Notes: generated from the letters alone by a model not told the origin. A DNA stretch of 64,000 nt from Molanna angustata (GCA_963576475.1 OY754972.1:31357107-31421106); one strand, 5' to 3'; counted from the stretch's first letter, positions 10,923 to 22,795 are shown. A program made the numbers and translations.

Positions 10923-12331
10923 TTCAATCATTGAAAAAAGAAATCATTGAAGCAATAAGAATACTCCTAAACAAGTGCGTAGAACTGGAGGTCATACCTG
11001 AAAAGTGGCAAAATTCTGAAGTTATACTATTGTATAAAAAAGGGGATCCTGAGAACTTAGAGAATTATCGACCAATAAGCCTGTTATCCCATACTTATAA
11101 ACTTCTCACTAAAATTGTCACAAACCGTTTAACACCTAAACTGGATTTCTACCAACCAATTGAACAAGCTGGCTTTAGAAAATATTTTGGAACTACAGAC
11201 CATATCCAAACTCTGCGCCTACTAATTGAGAAAACTACTGAATATAATATAACAATTCATCTTGCATTCATCGACTATAAAAAAGCATTCGACTCTGTAG
11301 AACAATGTGAAATAATAAACGCATTAAATGATGCGAGAATTGACTCCAGATATTCAAGGCTTATCAAATTTATATATGAACACGCCACCATGGATGTAAG
11401 AATCGATGAAAATACAAAAACAGAAAAAATCAATATAAAAAGAGGTGTCAGACAAGGAGATACCATATCACCTAAACTGTTTACATTGGTTTTGGAGGGC
11501 ATATTTAAAACTTTGAACTGGGAAGACAAGGGAATAAAAATAAATGGAACAAACTTAAACCACCTCCGTTTTGCAGATGACATAGTGCTTATAAGTGATG
11601 ATCTGGAAGAACTTCATGTTATGATAAAAGAACTCCACGATGCTTCCCTAATGGTCGGCCTGGAAATAAATATCAACAAAACGAAAATCATGAGTCCATC
11701 ATCTAACAGCACTATCACAATTGATAGTAAAATAATTGAAGCTGTTGAAGAATATATATACCTTGGACACAAGATAAAATTAGGAAAGGATAACCAGACA
11801 GCAGAAATACCCAGAAGGATCGGACTAGGTTGGGCAGCCTTTGGAAAACTTAAACATGTCCTAAAAAACAGAGATATTCCCACATGTCTGAAAAGAAAAG
11901 TTTTTGAAACATGTATCCTGCCTGTGCTTACGTATGGTCTGGAAACTATCACGCTAACTGCGAGGACCATACATAAGCTAAAATGCACTCAGAGATCCAT
12001 GGAAAGGCAAATGATAGGCGTAAGTCTAAGAGACAAAATTAGAAATGAAGAAATCAGACGCCAGACAAAAGTTGTTGATGTCATGGATCGAGTTGCAAAA
12101 CTTAAATGGCAATGGGCAGGTCATGTTGCCAGACAGGGTACGGACAGATGGGCACCCAGATTTCTAAATTGGAGACCATGGGATATGAAAAGGGGAATAG
12201 GCCGGCCCCAGAAAAGGTGGGCCGATGATATTGTCCCTGTCGCTGGAAGCGGATGGGTTCGAAAAGCCCAGAAAAAAGACGAGTGGAAGCTATTAGAAGA
12301 GGCCTACATCCAGCAGTGGAGAGATGGCTGA
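10923..12331 (+). CDS. Reverse transcriptase fragment of the RTE-like LINE (partial, 5' missing)
   Basis: This is the C-terminal ~470 codons of a non-LTR ORF2 protein, uninterrupted to a TGA at 12329. Visible landmarks: YKKGDPENLENYRPISLLS (fingers), GFRKYFGTTDHIQTL, the domain A motif FIDYKKAFDSVE with its catalytic Asp, GVRQGDTISPKLF, the FADD box (HLRFADDIVLISDD) and, in the thumb region, GLEININKTKIM. After the thumb come LTYGLETITLTARTIHKL and the conserved tail WQWAGHVARQ...GRPQKRWADDI. A longer open frame reaches upstream to 10829, but its first ~31 codons belong to the interrupted host repeat H, so that Met is not the native start. Copying of RNA into DNA is the family's role; without the endonuclease this copy should be immobile. 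Confidence 0.9.
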
Positions 12332-12344
12332 GAAAGAAGAAGAA
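10923..12344 (+). mobile_element. 5'-truncated RTE-like non-LTR retrotransposon with 10-bp target duplication
   Basis: GATCATCTCT flanks the insert (10913-10922 and 12345-12354). The insert ends in a GAAGAAGAAG tail just after the stop codon. It begins inside the reverse-transcriptase gene, so the endonuclease is absent. The uninterrupted host-repeat copy at 38.9 kb confirms both junctions. Confidence 0.9.
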
Positions 12345-12699
12345 GATCATCTCTGAAGCACTCCCTACCTATTAAAAAATATATCATTAACATTGGACGA
12401 TGTTGTAAAGAGTTCTTATTTGCTGAAGTGAAAATTGAAGAGTTTGATGAATTTCTCACAGATCCCATGATTATATATTATCTTGACTAAATTGAAATCG
12501 GACGTAACGGAAGATATCCCCTTTCTAATGAAAAAATATTAATCGAAATTGATCAACGTGGTAAAAAGAAATCACTGAACATATTTAAAAAAATCGCATC
12601 TAATTGATAACCTCTTCCGTTGAAAATATAAAGATTCGTTTAATATAAAATTCGTTTTTTGTCGATTTTTTTTACTACGTTACCATTTCGGGCCGTCGT

Positions 12700-12777
12700 G
12701 AATAAAGTAGTGGAGATAGCTCTGATGGTCTCCAACCTTCGTAGACGAGACGGCACGTTGGGCACGTGAAGAAGAAG
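12700..12777 (+). pseudogene. Very short LINE 3' tip (GAAGAAGAAG-tailed)
   Basis: The sequence ...VSNLRRRDGTLGT(stop) followed by GAAGAAGAAG resembles the ends of the RTE-like elements at 12344 and 33955. It is short, so the call is weak. Confidence 0.35.
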
Positions 12778-14795
12778 AAGCCGATTGGGACTCATGATCG
12801 CCCTATTCCACAGGTTGTACAAAACTGTGTCGCGGCGCCCCTCGCGAAAGTTATCGCCCATTGTTGATTGACCGATGCCCGGTGATGGTTGGTGGTCAAT
12901 AATGAAAGGAGTGTCGGGCAATAATGATGTTATTTATTCAAACGACCGTAACCGATGTGATTATTATTATTATCGTGGCTGTTAAGTATGTTATTGTGGT
13001 CGCACTGTTAAACTTGTTTGTCGATTTTTACCACCTCTATGTTGACGTCCGCCGAGCCGTAGTTTGTGTGGTTCGCTTGAGGTTATATCGCCAATTCATT
13101 TTGTTAGATTGAAAGCTGGAAGGTGAACTCTAATTTTTGCATCATCAGCGTGTATGGAACACATCTTGTATCGAAATTTAAATTTTGTCATTCATTTGGG
13201 TTGAAAAACGATACCAAATTATATAGCGCCGTTTGATGATTCATATTCGTAACAAGGGCGCTCTCGTATTAACCAGACAACAATACTTATTTTTTAAAAC
13301 TTTACCTGTATTAAATAAAAAAAAAACCAGCTATCTCCCCATCAGGTGGTCTAGGTCTACCTCGTGGTCGATTACCAAAATGGTTTTGTTGCGAGACGAT
13401 TTCGAAGTTTTGTGTCCTCTGTACAGTCATAACTATAGGTGCAATCCCCTTTATAATGATTTCATATGTGTAGAGTCCATTATATTAGGCTAAAATATAA
13501 GTCCATTCCCCTTTGTCTCTAATGTACTTACATTCTTGAAAGCAGTCTTCACCGTTACTAAGTCTATCTATGCTCTACCTACAAAAAAACACTTCGGTCA
13601 ACCACCACCATTTCTTTTGGAAATGGTGCTTTTGATGTGGCTGGCGGAGCTTCGTAGAACTACCACCCGAACTGAGGTGGATCGATAACTTAACCCTATT
13701 CAGGAATCATCTAAAAACTCACCTCTACCGCAAGTCTTAAAAAAAAACTGAACTAGCAATTTATTTGAAGTGCTTGTAGTAAGAATATCACAAAAACGGC
13801 GCTATACACTATACAGGTCATCCTAGTTTGTTATTGTGCTTATCTTTAACATTCTCACTGCGCCATAAATGCGGTAAGTTTCGGTTGGAAACGTTTGTTT
13901 GTGCGACTAACTTCATGCGTTATTGGAGTTTGCGATTTTTGTTTTATAATATCATATTCTTATACTTTTAGTTATGCACGCATATATGATTTATGTTTAT
14001 AAACACTGATAATTATTGCGTATAAAATGGTACTCATTGGCGCCCAACATGTTTTTTAGAACTATAAATTACAATAAATTGTCGTTGTCTATAATAATAT
14101 AGGTATCTTGACATTTATTCAGATTAGGTAATTGCTTTTTTGTTTCTCACTAAATTATTTGATCTTTGTTGTTTTGTATGTGATCATTTAGAACATTTCA
14201 CATAGGTAACATATTAAATTCATGGAAATATTATTTCAAAATTATAATATGCTTGTTAGCTGCTACGCATGCGATGAAGGTATCATATTTCAAATGTATT
14301 ATGGATTAAATAAACTATGTAATTTCTACAAATTATTTTTAATTTTACGACGACTGTTGCGGCTTTTAAGGCCATATTTTACAGATTGTGTCGGCTTATT
14401 CAGAGCAGTTGAATTTATAAGTTGACCTTATAAGCCGAGCCGAGAGTGTATATTTAAAATTTAGTGCGCCATGTCGTATATCCGACCTTGAGGTCGTTTT
14501 TCCACATATTTAATCAAAGCGTTGCTTTAATCATCTATTATAAATATTTTCACACGTGTTAAAAATGAATCTCTATAATAATTGTCTTAGTTGACAATAT
14601 GACTGGAGTGCGTTTTAAATTGATATTTGACATTGTACCTATTAGTTCCCCGAAAATAAATATTATATATAAAAATATATTGATATTTATGTTATCTATG
14701 AAATAGTTGTTATCAGATAAGAAAAATTGAAAAATCCAAATACTTGTAGATAAAGTGTTTGAATTATTACCTATATTTTTAATGAAATAATTCAT
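12778..14795. other. ~2 kb without a supported gene
   Basis: No family matches elsewhere in the window. A few short open frames (for example 12924-13112 and 13233-13493) show no splice context or recognisable motif. Confidence 0.35.
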
Positions 14796-15105
14796 TCATT
14801 CATTCATACCATCACGGCATATCCCACAATGTGGGGTAACCAGCGAAAGGTGTGCGGGTGTGCATTGCTTTATAAAAGGGAGAACAACACATCAATGTAT
14901 ACCCACACAACAGTCTCATTTCACCAAAAAAGGCACTACATTCAGAATGGGTGGTGAACCTCATTGCTGAACTATGTGAGATGTTATTGTTGCCTGTTGT
15001 ATTTTCGATTACCCGGCTCTTACGGGACACTCGAAAACAATGATTTAAAAGAATGGAAGCACTATTCGAAGCCGGTGCCTCACAGCTAAATAATATATTA
15101 TTCAA
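14796..15105 (-). mobile_element. Probable LINE/SINE 3' fragment with (ATGA)n tail
   Basis: On the minus strand it ends GGGATATGCCGTGATGGTATGAATGAATGA. The end of the 54.1-kb LINE family is GGGATATGGCGTGATGGTATG, and a short piece at 50000-50030 (GTTACCCCAAAGTGTGAGAT...) is another relative. The 97-codon frame (MNNILFSCEAPASN...) gives no recognisable motif. Confidence 0.5.
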
Positions 15106-15194
15106 TTATTTAGTTGAAGTATAAAAAAATGTTTTTGTCGTTATTATAGGATAAAGAGTATCTTGTGCATTTTATTAGTATTTACTTATTTTCT

Positions 15195-15345
15195 TTTAAT
15201 CGACGAAAACAAGGAGTAGTGCGAGGTTCAAAATGTATAAATGATAAAGATCGATGTATGGTTATAGACGAAGAAAAAGTCAAGAAAAGATAGATGGAAT
15301 ACTTTGAGAAGTTGTATGAAAGCACAAAATGCGAAAGTCTGATGA
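15195..15345 (+). pseudogene. LINE ORF2 fragment upstream of the RT core
   Basis: The translation GSKCIKDKDRCMVIDEEKVK then MEYFEKLYESTKCES corresponds to the linker before the RT core of RTE-like ORF2 proteins (pattern IKDxDG...EEExxxxWxxYFxxL). One stop interrupts it. Confidence 0.6.
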
Positions 15346-15492
15346 ATAATCATCATCATCATTATCAATGGCTCCAAAGCCCATTGCGGGCCTTGGCCTC
15401 CTCCAGCATTCCTCGCCATCTCCGTCTATCCTGACATGCTCCCCTCCAGTCCCTTACACCAACACCCTCACCATCCCGTTACGTCACACCAG
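15346..15492 (-). pseudogene. LINE 3' end (RWRGMLEEAKARNGLWSH tail)
   Basis: The minus strand reads VRDWRGACQDRRRWRGMLEE then AKARNGLWSH(stop), followed by ATGATGATGATG. This is a conserved C-terminal tail of insect endonuclease-reverse transcriptases. It sits back to back with the + strand fragment at 15195-15345. Confidence 0.75.
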
Positions 15493-15774
15493 GAATCCAC
15501 TACCATTTAAGTTATCAATATGTAAAACAAATTATTTACAGAATACATTTATCCACAGAAATTGTAACAATTTCAATGTGTTCTTTAAGAATACAGACCT
15601 CTGTAATACCTCAATTTTTAGATTCAAATCATCAGTAATTAAGTCCCTGAATGCCTCTGTGGCTTCTGGTGAGTAATGTTTTTGCAAGCTTTCCTCTTTC
15701 TCTTTCCGTCCAATTCCTAATATCCTTTCCATTCTTTCCCATATATTATAACAGATATTACAATTTACACAAAA

Positions 15775-16610
15775 TTGATTATTTCTGTAAACTTAATTGG
15801 TCCACTAATGGAGTGTTATAATAATAATGTATTATTTATTATAGACTGTATTGATTATTTCTGTAAACTTAATTGGTCCACTAATGGAGTGTTATAATAA
15901 TAATGTATAATTTATTATAGACTGTATTGATTATTTCTGTAAACTTAATTGGTCCACTAATGGAGTGTTATAATAATAATGTATAATTTATTATAGACTG
16001 TATTGATTATTTCTGTAAACTTAATTGGTCCACTAATGGAGTGTTATAATAATAATGTATAATTTATTATAGACTGTATTGATTATTTCTGTAAACTTAA
16101 TTGGTCCACTAATGGAGTGTTATAATAATAATGTATAATTTATTATAGACTGTATTGATTATTTCTGTAAACTTAATTGGTCCACTAATGGAGTGTTATA
16201 ATAATAATGTATAATTTATTATAGACTGTATTGATTATTTCTGTAAACTTAATTGGTCCACTAATGGAGTGTTATAATAATAATGTATAATTTATTATAG
16301 ACTGTATTGATTATTTCTGTAAACTTAATTGGTCCACTAATGGAGTGTTATAATAATAATGTATAATTTATTATAGACTGTATTGATTATTTCTGTAAAC
16401 TTAATTGGTCCACTAATGGAGTGTTATAATAATAATGTATAATTTATTATAGACTGTATTGATTATTTCTGTAAACTTAATTGGTCCACTAATGGAGTGT
16501 TATAATAATAATGTATAATTTATTATAGACTGTATTGATTATTTCTGTAAACTTAATTGGTCCACTAATGGAGTGTTATAATAATAATGTATAATTTATT
16601 ATAGACTGTA
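15775..16610. repeat. 76-bp satellite, exactly 11 units
   Basis: Successive copies begin TTGATTATTTCTGTAAACTT and include GGTCCACTAATGGAGTG and TAATAATAATGTATAATTTA. The period is constant at 76 bp and 836/76 = 11.0. Units look identical except that the first has GTATTATTTA where the others have GTATAATTTA. Such homogeneity means recent expansion or strong conversion. No spacers or flanking cas-like genes exist, so it is not a CRISPR array. Confidence 0.95.
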
Positions 16611-16653
16611 TGTTTACAAAAAAAAAAAAACCTTTCAAGAAGACGCTTACTAT

Positions 16654-16689
16654 GGTGTGGAGAGTTTAGTGTTGGCCACAACCTACTCG
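16654..16689 (+). mobile_element. HLE-2 3' tip
   Basis: GGTGTGGAGAGTTTAGTG then TTGGCCACAACCTACTCG, the terminus of the HLE-2 family (see 26058-27395), without any internal sequence. Confidence 0.65.
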
Positions 16690-18041
16690 TTTTATTCCGT
16701 TGTCATAATAAATTGATAGTTGATTTTGTTATTTTATTACCTATCTATTATCTAAATTTTTTCAGTTGGTAATTTGAACGCATTTTGGACTTCGATTTGT
16801 CTATTGATTTATCCATAGATAACTACTTCGACTATGTGTTTATTACCCGCGATGCATGTAAAAACTTGTATCTACCTGTTTTAGTTGCTCGGTGGGTTTT
16901 TGAAGCTCTTTAATTATAGGATTCTGCACTGTCCTTTGCGTTTGACCATCAAACATTCTAAATGGATCATGGTCGTTCCTTCCATTGTTTACAACTCTCG
17001 TAATAAATTTCCTGCTGCTATATGGCGAAGAATTTTTATTTGAACTATGTACCTACATCTTTTTGATTAACTTCAAAATCAATCAAAGAAGATATTTTAA
17101 GTAGTCAAATTTCAATACATACCACCTTCAAGGGGCAAGAGAGGAGCTTCCATGAAGAATCGCAACATATAGGAAAGAATAAATAAAAACACCTGGCTTA
17201 GTAAACAAAAAAATAGTTATCTGGCGCCCTCTGGAATTCCTTCTTTTTCAGGGCCATTTGACAGAAAGGCCTAGTATGTATATCCGGTTATGTAAGTAAG
17301 CAATAAATACGAAGTCCACACATCAACATGCTACCGTTAGCTAAATTGTATCACACCCCATACTCTACTCTAATTCCTTCTTCAACATCGTTCTTCAGTA
17401 CGCTACTCTACATTGTCACTCGTCCAAAAAGAAGATGCAGTTGCTTTCAAACCGGTCATATAAAATAAATCACTTGTGGTTAAAATAATATGATTTGTGC
17501 TAATTAAAAATATTCTTTTTAGATTATTTGTACAATTCGCCAAATTATGTTTTGTATTTTGTTAAGATTTGATAACTTGCTGCTTGTTATCAGTCTTGTT
17601 GTGTAAGTAAATAAACTAACTAAAGGTCTCACCTCAATTTTTTTCTGTATATTAAAGTAATTATGTTTATTTAGACATCGTAAAGACGTATAGGCCAGGT
17701 CGAGTTATCTGATAAGTGTTACAATATTTGTACCTACATATTATTTCAATTATTTATTGCATTTTTTTATCTGATGTCACTAGACGTTGTAAATTACATT
17801 AAAATTTGATAAGACAGTAGGTATTTATTTCGTCTTATCTCAAAACAATGTGCCTACCTATTTTAAAAATAAAAAATATTTAAAATAATTCGTTGATTGT
17901 GGCGGGTAGAAGATCCATACGTCTTCTACCACCTTGTATAATCCGCTTCAGTATCTTCAATAATCGAAGCTCTACGATCTGTCCAAGACCGCTTGTGCTA
18001 CATGGAGGCAGACCAATTGGCTATAGTGAAGATACCATCCT
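16690..18041. other. ~1.35 kb without a supported gene
   Basis: AT-rich and apparently unique. No recognisable element ends. Confidence 0.35.
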
Positions 18042-18518
18042 TTTTACTCCCAAGGGGATGTGATAGGGAGTTAAGAATTCGCAATTTTTATGGTTATTTT
18101 TTTATTGCAGGTTATCAACTAGTATCATGCTGAAATTGTATTATGAAATTTCCATCACTATGTATATGTGTGTGTGCTATGTACGGCGTGTTTTTTTTTA
18201 CTTTATCGATTATTGACTAAAGTATCTACTGATTCGATTGTTTTTAAATTTTAAAATTTGTATGTCTAATACTCGCTTTGACCCCATTAGATTTTGAAGG
18301 ATATCTGATCGTTGCTTCTCGTTTTTTTGTGACCTCAAGCTCGTGAAACTTTAAAATTCGATATTATATTTTCAAATTGCTAAAAAGGCATATCACTTTC
18401 AAAAAATGGCATTAAAGAATTTTCAAATTTCTAACTCATTTCACAAAAATGCAAAATTTGAATACTTTGTGTAGTGACTTTGGTAGTGAGGAGTTTAGCG
18501 TTGGCCACAACCCACTCG
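18042..18518 (+). mobile_element. HLE-2 Helitron-like element
   Basis: Internal words shared with the copies at 52285-52850 and 57531-58086: AATTCGCAATTT, TTATTGCAG, ATCAACTAGTATCATGCTGA, GACCCCATTAGATTTT, AAAAAGGCA. The 3' end is GGTAGTGAGGAGTTTAGCG then TTGGCCACAACCCACTCG. The 5' subterminal repeat is partly deleted (TTTTTACTCCC-AAGGGG). No coding capacity. Confidence 0.7.
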
Positions 18519-19436
18519 TATTTTCATATGAATTGAATAATTTTATAGCTATTGTGTTAGATTATTATAACTTCACAGATTCTATTTATAACGTTCGAAT
18601 ATTTTCGCCAAAACTACTCGGCATTATCAATGAAATTAAATTGAAAAACAACTACTTCAAATATTTACCATGTTGCCAGATGTGTAGGTGAGATTTCAGT
18701 GATTTTTACAATGTTGTCAAGTAAGTCAGATTTTAAAAAAAGATAAAGAAATAAGTATGTCCTTTTTTGAATTTTGTTTGATATTTTATGAAATAACTCT
18801 GCAGGTTTTTACGTCTCGGCATTCACACATTCCTACCTTGCATATTATAGGTTTAATGTGTGTAGGTAGGTACATATTATATGAAGAGTTGTTAAATACA
18901 ACTGTAAATGAAGTTATACAATTCTGCGCGATTATCTTTTCCTGCGCAATTAGTTTAATTAACACAACCAACGGTCATCAAGATCTTTAATGTTTGCCGT
19001 GACATTGTGACAGAAGCTATTTACACGGCGCCATTTTATTTTCTTTCGTCTCAGATCAACATACCTATTATTAATTATTTAGTTGCAAAAATGGATTTTT
19101 CCAAAATTTTGGTTAAATTCAGAAGATTTCAACTCAATACCTATTAATTGCAGGCAATTACATAATGTGTGAAGGTAAAAACCAGAATTCCATTAAAAAA
19201 AACGATAATCTACATAACATGCGTCCTTCGTTTCGGCAGGAAGGCACCCACTCTTACATCTATACCACAACAGTATAATGTAACGTAACGTTAGAGAAGA
19301 TCTGCAATCTGATAAAGAATATAATCATCTCTTCGGATTTTCTAAAAAAGACCCGCTTTGTAAGAAGGTGCAAACACAGAATTTCGGAAGATCGTTCCAC
19401 AGCGGGGCTGCTACGTTAGTAAAGGAGTTCATTCAT
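18519..19436. other. AT-rich sequence, no gene seen
   Basis: Nothing recognised apart from short chance frames. Confidence 0.35.
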
Positions 19437-19650
19437 AATTGTCGGCTTTCCTGGCTCAGTTGGTTAGGTATATGACTACTGATCCAAAGGTAAGTACTGG
19501 GTTCGATTCCCGGTGGAGACACAGTTTTATATTGTGTTTTCAGTCTGGATTATTCTGGATCTGTGAGACGATTAATATCGTAAATCTCCAGAATGCAGCA
19601 ACTTGTTATTGCGTGCGTGTTAAATTAATATTTGACATAGTACCTACCTG
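19437..19650 (+). mobile_element. tRNA-derived SINE, family B
   Basis: tRNA-like head: A-box-like CTGGCTCAGTTGGTTAGG and B-box GGGTTCGATTCCCGG (about 19498-19512). The body TGTGAGACGATTAATATCGT then CCAGAATGCAGCAACTTG is shared with 9226-9402. Pol III internal-promoter boxes explain its transcription. The anticodon arm is not a clean tRNA fold, so a SINE is preferred over a tRNA gene. Confidence 0.7.
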
Positions 19651-20138
19651 CTAGTTGCCTGAGAAGTAATTTAAAAAAAATATTAATCAAATATCAAACA
19701 AATAAAATAAGTATGATAGCAAAACTTATCCTATGCTACATGTTATTTTTTAATCGTCTTATTTTTCTAAAATGATTTACTATTCTTTTCAAACTCCCCG
19801 CCTCCGCAATAGTAAAACGAACTTATTCAATCGTCATTCCTTTGATTTCAGTAGGTACTTGCTGGCTGTCGTTGACTTCTCAAGCTTTACTATTTACGAT
19901 ATAAGTTAATATCACAGTAGGTACCTACCTGCATTATATGACATGACATGTAATATTCAATATTGACAATTGACAATTCATATCACAATATTCTGGTAGC
20001 AGAAAGTTGTTTCAATCAGCTTTTATGTGGGATGGAAAATTGCCTGGTACCACGGAACACCAATAAAATAAAATACGTATACAGAGAGTCCTAATTGCTT
20101 TGGTTTAAAGTTACATATGTATATAAACGAAGACGGTC

Positions 20139-20283
20139 TAGGACACTTGGCTGCGGGCACTTGGGTGCGGGACACTTGGGTGCGGGACACTTGGCTGCGA
20201 GACACTTGGCTGCGGCGGACATTTGGCTGCGGGACATTTGGGTGCGACGGACACTTGGGTGCGAGCCCACTTGGTTGCGAGTA
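20139..20283 (+). repeat. GGGACACTTGGGTGC-type minisatellite array I
   Basis: About ten units of 14-17 bp (GACACTTGG(C/G)TGCG). The right side joins HLE-1 sequence directly at ...TTGCGAG|TAACACATG, so the array's usual flank (present in arrays II-IV) is missing. Frames coding GHLGA or TWVRD repeats on either strand are repeat by-products. Confidence 0.9.
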
Positions 20284-20284
20284 A

Positions 20285-20776
20285 CACATGAGATCCAACT
20301 GTCGATAGCGATAGTATGTATACTTGTATAGTTGAAGAATAAGTAAGTACCAAACTATAAACCAATAAATCGAAATTATTTAATTTTTTTAAGATATTTT
20401 GTTTTCTACACAAAACATGTAGGTATGTATGCCGACCGCCGTGGCACTGTTGGTAAGCCGTTCGGTTTCTGTGCGGGCGTCCTGGGTTCGATACCCAGTA
20501 GAGGAGAAATATATTTAAATTCATTTCTCACGCAAATATTGCTTCTCTGGGCTGAAAACACTGGTTAGTTGGAAGAAATTGCCATACGGCAATAAACTCG
20601 TCACTTGCGCATGGTGCAAGGAAGTGTTTATTATTATTGTGTATGTCAAGATAGGATAGTATGGAGGTTAGTCCCTTTTTTCCTACCCGGAATATGAAAA
20701 CAGCATGATGGTATGTATGTATGTTTAGAGATTAAGTATCAAACATTTAAGTCTTCTAACATATTGTGTATAGGCG
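20285..20776 (-). mobile_element. HLE-1 fragment carrying a SINE
   Basis: Begins at TAACACATGAGATCCAACTG (the CTAG tip is lost) and breaks off after GTGTATAGGCGAC. It is interrupted at the GTATGTAT site by the SINE at 20431-20640. Nearly identical to 23337-23838, including the SINE at the same site, so one is a duplicate of the other. Confidence 0.85.
20431..20640 (+). mobile_element. tRNA-derived SINE, family A, copy 1
   Basis: The head CCGTGGCACTGTTGGTAAG (A-box-like) and GGGTTCGATACCCAG (B-box) is followed by a LINE-like tail GAAATTGCCATACGGCAATAA and (TTA)n. It is flanked by short GTAT repeats within HLE-1 sequence. The uninterrupted site at 1147-1167 (GGTATGTATGTCAAG) confirms the insertion. 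Confidence 0.85.
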
Positions 20777-21000
20777 ACAAAAAAAAAATATAAAAATATA
20801 TTTACTGATATATATTTACTGATTTACTGATATAAATATATTTACTGATATATTTACAAAAAATATATTTACTGAGAAGAACAAAACTGTATATTTTATA
20901 AAAATAATAAACATTATAGTTTCTGTTGTATCTTTTTATTTTTATATAGATTCTTTTTTGATATTCTTTTTCTTATAGATTTGTAGGCCGATATTTAATG
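20777..21000. other. TATTTACTGATA-rich short repeats
   Basis: Four close copies of ATATATTTACTGAT at about 20797-20872, then AT-rich sequence. Confidence 0.5.
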
Positions 21001-21383
21001 CAGGATGTGGCACTTGTAATTGGCTGACCAGTTTTGTAGTAGCTTGCCCTTATTTGATGAAACATCGATGTATAGGAACTTTTTAGCTGTAAGTGGTTCT
21101 TTAAATAAAAATAAATAAATAAATATAAAGAGCATTACAAAAATCAGTACGAAATATTTCATTCCTAAGCAGAAAAAAATATTTTTGATTTCGCGACCAA
21201 GTGGGCTCGCAACCAAGTGTCCGTCGCGACCAAATGGACTTGCAACCAAGTGGGCTCGCACCCAAGTGTCCGTCGCACCCAAGTGTCCCGCAGCCAAATG
21301 TCCCCCGCAGCCAAGTGTCTCGCAGCCAAGTGTCCCGCACCCAAGTGTCCCGCACCCAAGTGGCCGCAGTCAAGTGTCCCATT
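21001..21383 (-). repeat. Minisatellite array II with its flank
   Basis: Minus-strand array (21192-21383) plus a ~190-bp flank (21001-21191; CTGATTTTTGTAATGCTCTT on the minus strand). It is almost identical to 24680-25047. It lies in inverse orientation to array I. Confidence 0.9.
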
Positions 21384-21389
21384 CCGAAA

Positions 21390-22400
21390 CGAAGATACAT
21401 TCAGCATTTCAAAGATACAAAAGGTATATAGTACATTCAGCATATCAAATATACATATGTACAGTGAAGTTGATTGGGGTTGTTATTTAATTGAGAATAT
21501 AATATGTCAGAAGGTTGCGATTTTAAGTGCGTGTTCAAATTACTTCTCAATAACATACATCACTAAAGAAGATATTGTAATTTGATAATCAGTTAATCAA
21601 TCAGAAATTGAAATAGTAATTGAGTGATGAAGGGTTTCATAATAAAAGATAGCTTACGTGATTTACATCTATTTTCGGTTTAAATAAGTTACAATATTAT
21701 ACTTGATAAATTTACAGATGTTCGCGATGTTTGGGTCGATATTAATTTTACGATTATTGCTAAAGAGTTAACACTGTTGTCGTCTTGTCGGCTGATATGC
21801 GAATGGGAAAGCGCGCTGCTTATTCGGTTCAGGAACTGATGTCCTTCGGCCATCTTCGTTAATCTGCATGAGATGCGAGACCATCCGACAAATGACGTAT
21901 TCATTGACCATATTGGTTGTGTTGTGTAGCATCGCCACAATATCAAAGGTAAAGTGTATAACATTCAGTATTTTTATGATTCAATATAGTACCTACATTA
22001 AGCATTCTAATGATACACAGTATAGTATTTTCAGTATACCTAAGAGACAGTATAGTATTTTCAGTATACCTAAGAGACAGTATAGTATATTCAGCACATC
22101 AATGAACAGTATATACAGCATATCAAAGAAACAGCTAGTACATTCAGTAGTAGTCATACTAGTCATCATTATCATCATATCAGCCCTCTTTTGTCCATAT
22201 CCTCCCCTGATATTTCCATAGCTCTATCTGGGGCAGACCACATCCGACGGCCTCCAGCCATTAGTCTTGTTGCTTAAGGTCTTCCAAAACTTCTTCTGCC
22301 CGTTCTAGGTCACTTTTTTGTTTCATCTGGAATCGCCCGAACCACAAACATTAGCAGCTGGTATTACCTATATTCAGTATATTAAAGACACAGTATTATA
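21390..22400. repeat. Region of degenerate ACATTCAGCATATCAAAGA-type short repeats
   Basis: Loosely spaced variants of ACATTCAG(C/T)AT(A/T)TC occur near 21399, 21431, 21958 and 22089, with a 30-bp near-perfect pair at about 22019-22078 (GACAGTATAGTATTTTCAGT). An unrelated stretch at 22175-22345 (CAGCCCTCTTTTGTCC...) resembles an insect LINE tail. Confidence 0.55.
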
Positions 22401-22490
22401 TAGGTATCGGCAAATATCTTGAAAAATGGTTTGCGCATCTATAAATAAAGCAAAAACCCATAATGTATGTTCTTTGCAGCTGACGCAATT

Positions 22491-22795
22491 ATTAAAAGTG
22501 TTTGCCGGTCACTCTACACCAAAGACCTTATATACTAAAGTAAGTACTCTACACTCAGTATATCATATTAAAAGTGTTTGCCGGTCACTCTACACCAAAG
22601 ACCTTATATACTAAAGTACTCTACACTCAGTATATCATATTAAAAGTGTTTGCCGGTCACTCTACACCAAAGACCTTATATACTAAAGTACTCTACACTC
22701 AGTATATCATATTAAAAGTGTTTGCCGGTCACTCTACACCAAAGACCTTATATACTAAAGTACTCTACACTCAGTATACCTATCATATTAAAAGA
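22491..22795. repeat. 72-bp tandem repeat, 4 units
   Basis: Units starting ATTAAAAGTGTTTGCCGGTC at 22491, 22567, 22639 and 22711. The first is 76 bp because of an extra AGTA. Each unit ends in ACTCAGTATATCAT, which relates it to the neighbouring degenerate CAGTATA repeats. Confidence 0.9.

Larger units (their letters stand above)
10816..12640 (+). repeat. Interspersed repeat H, interrupted by the RTE insertion
   Basis: The sequence 10816-10922 plus 12345-12640 reads as one copy of a repeat also present at 38840-39420 and 46320-46525. Shared words include TTTCTCGTGAGT-like, TGTGATCA(T/C)CTCTGAAGC, GAAGAGTTTGATG and AACGTGGTAAAAAG. It is split exactly by the LINE at 10923-12344. The uninterrupted copy at 38.9 kb (TTTGTGATCACCTCTGAAGC) gives the pre-insertion arrangement. 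Confidence 0.7.

Noticed and set aside
12640..12921. 93-codon minus frame
   Set aside because: No recognisable domain, and it overlaps a + strand LINE-like tip.
15775..16610. CRISPR-like appearance of the 76-bp array
   Set aside because: The units are contiguous with no unique spacers, and the context is eukaryotic.
18100..18125. Acceptor-like TTTTTTTATTGCAG|GTTATC
   Set aside because: It lies inside the HLE-2 repeat and recurs in other copies, so it is family sequence and not a host splice site.
19437..19515. Possible tRNA gene
   Set aside because: The B-box is good, but the anticodon arm is poor and the downstream body is shared with another locus, so it is a SINE.
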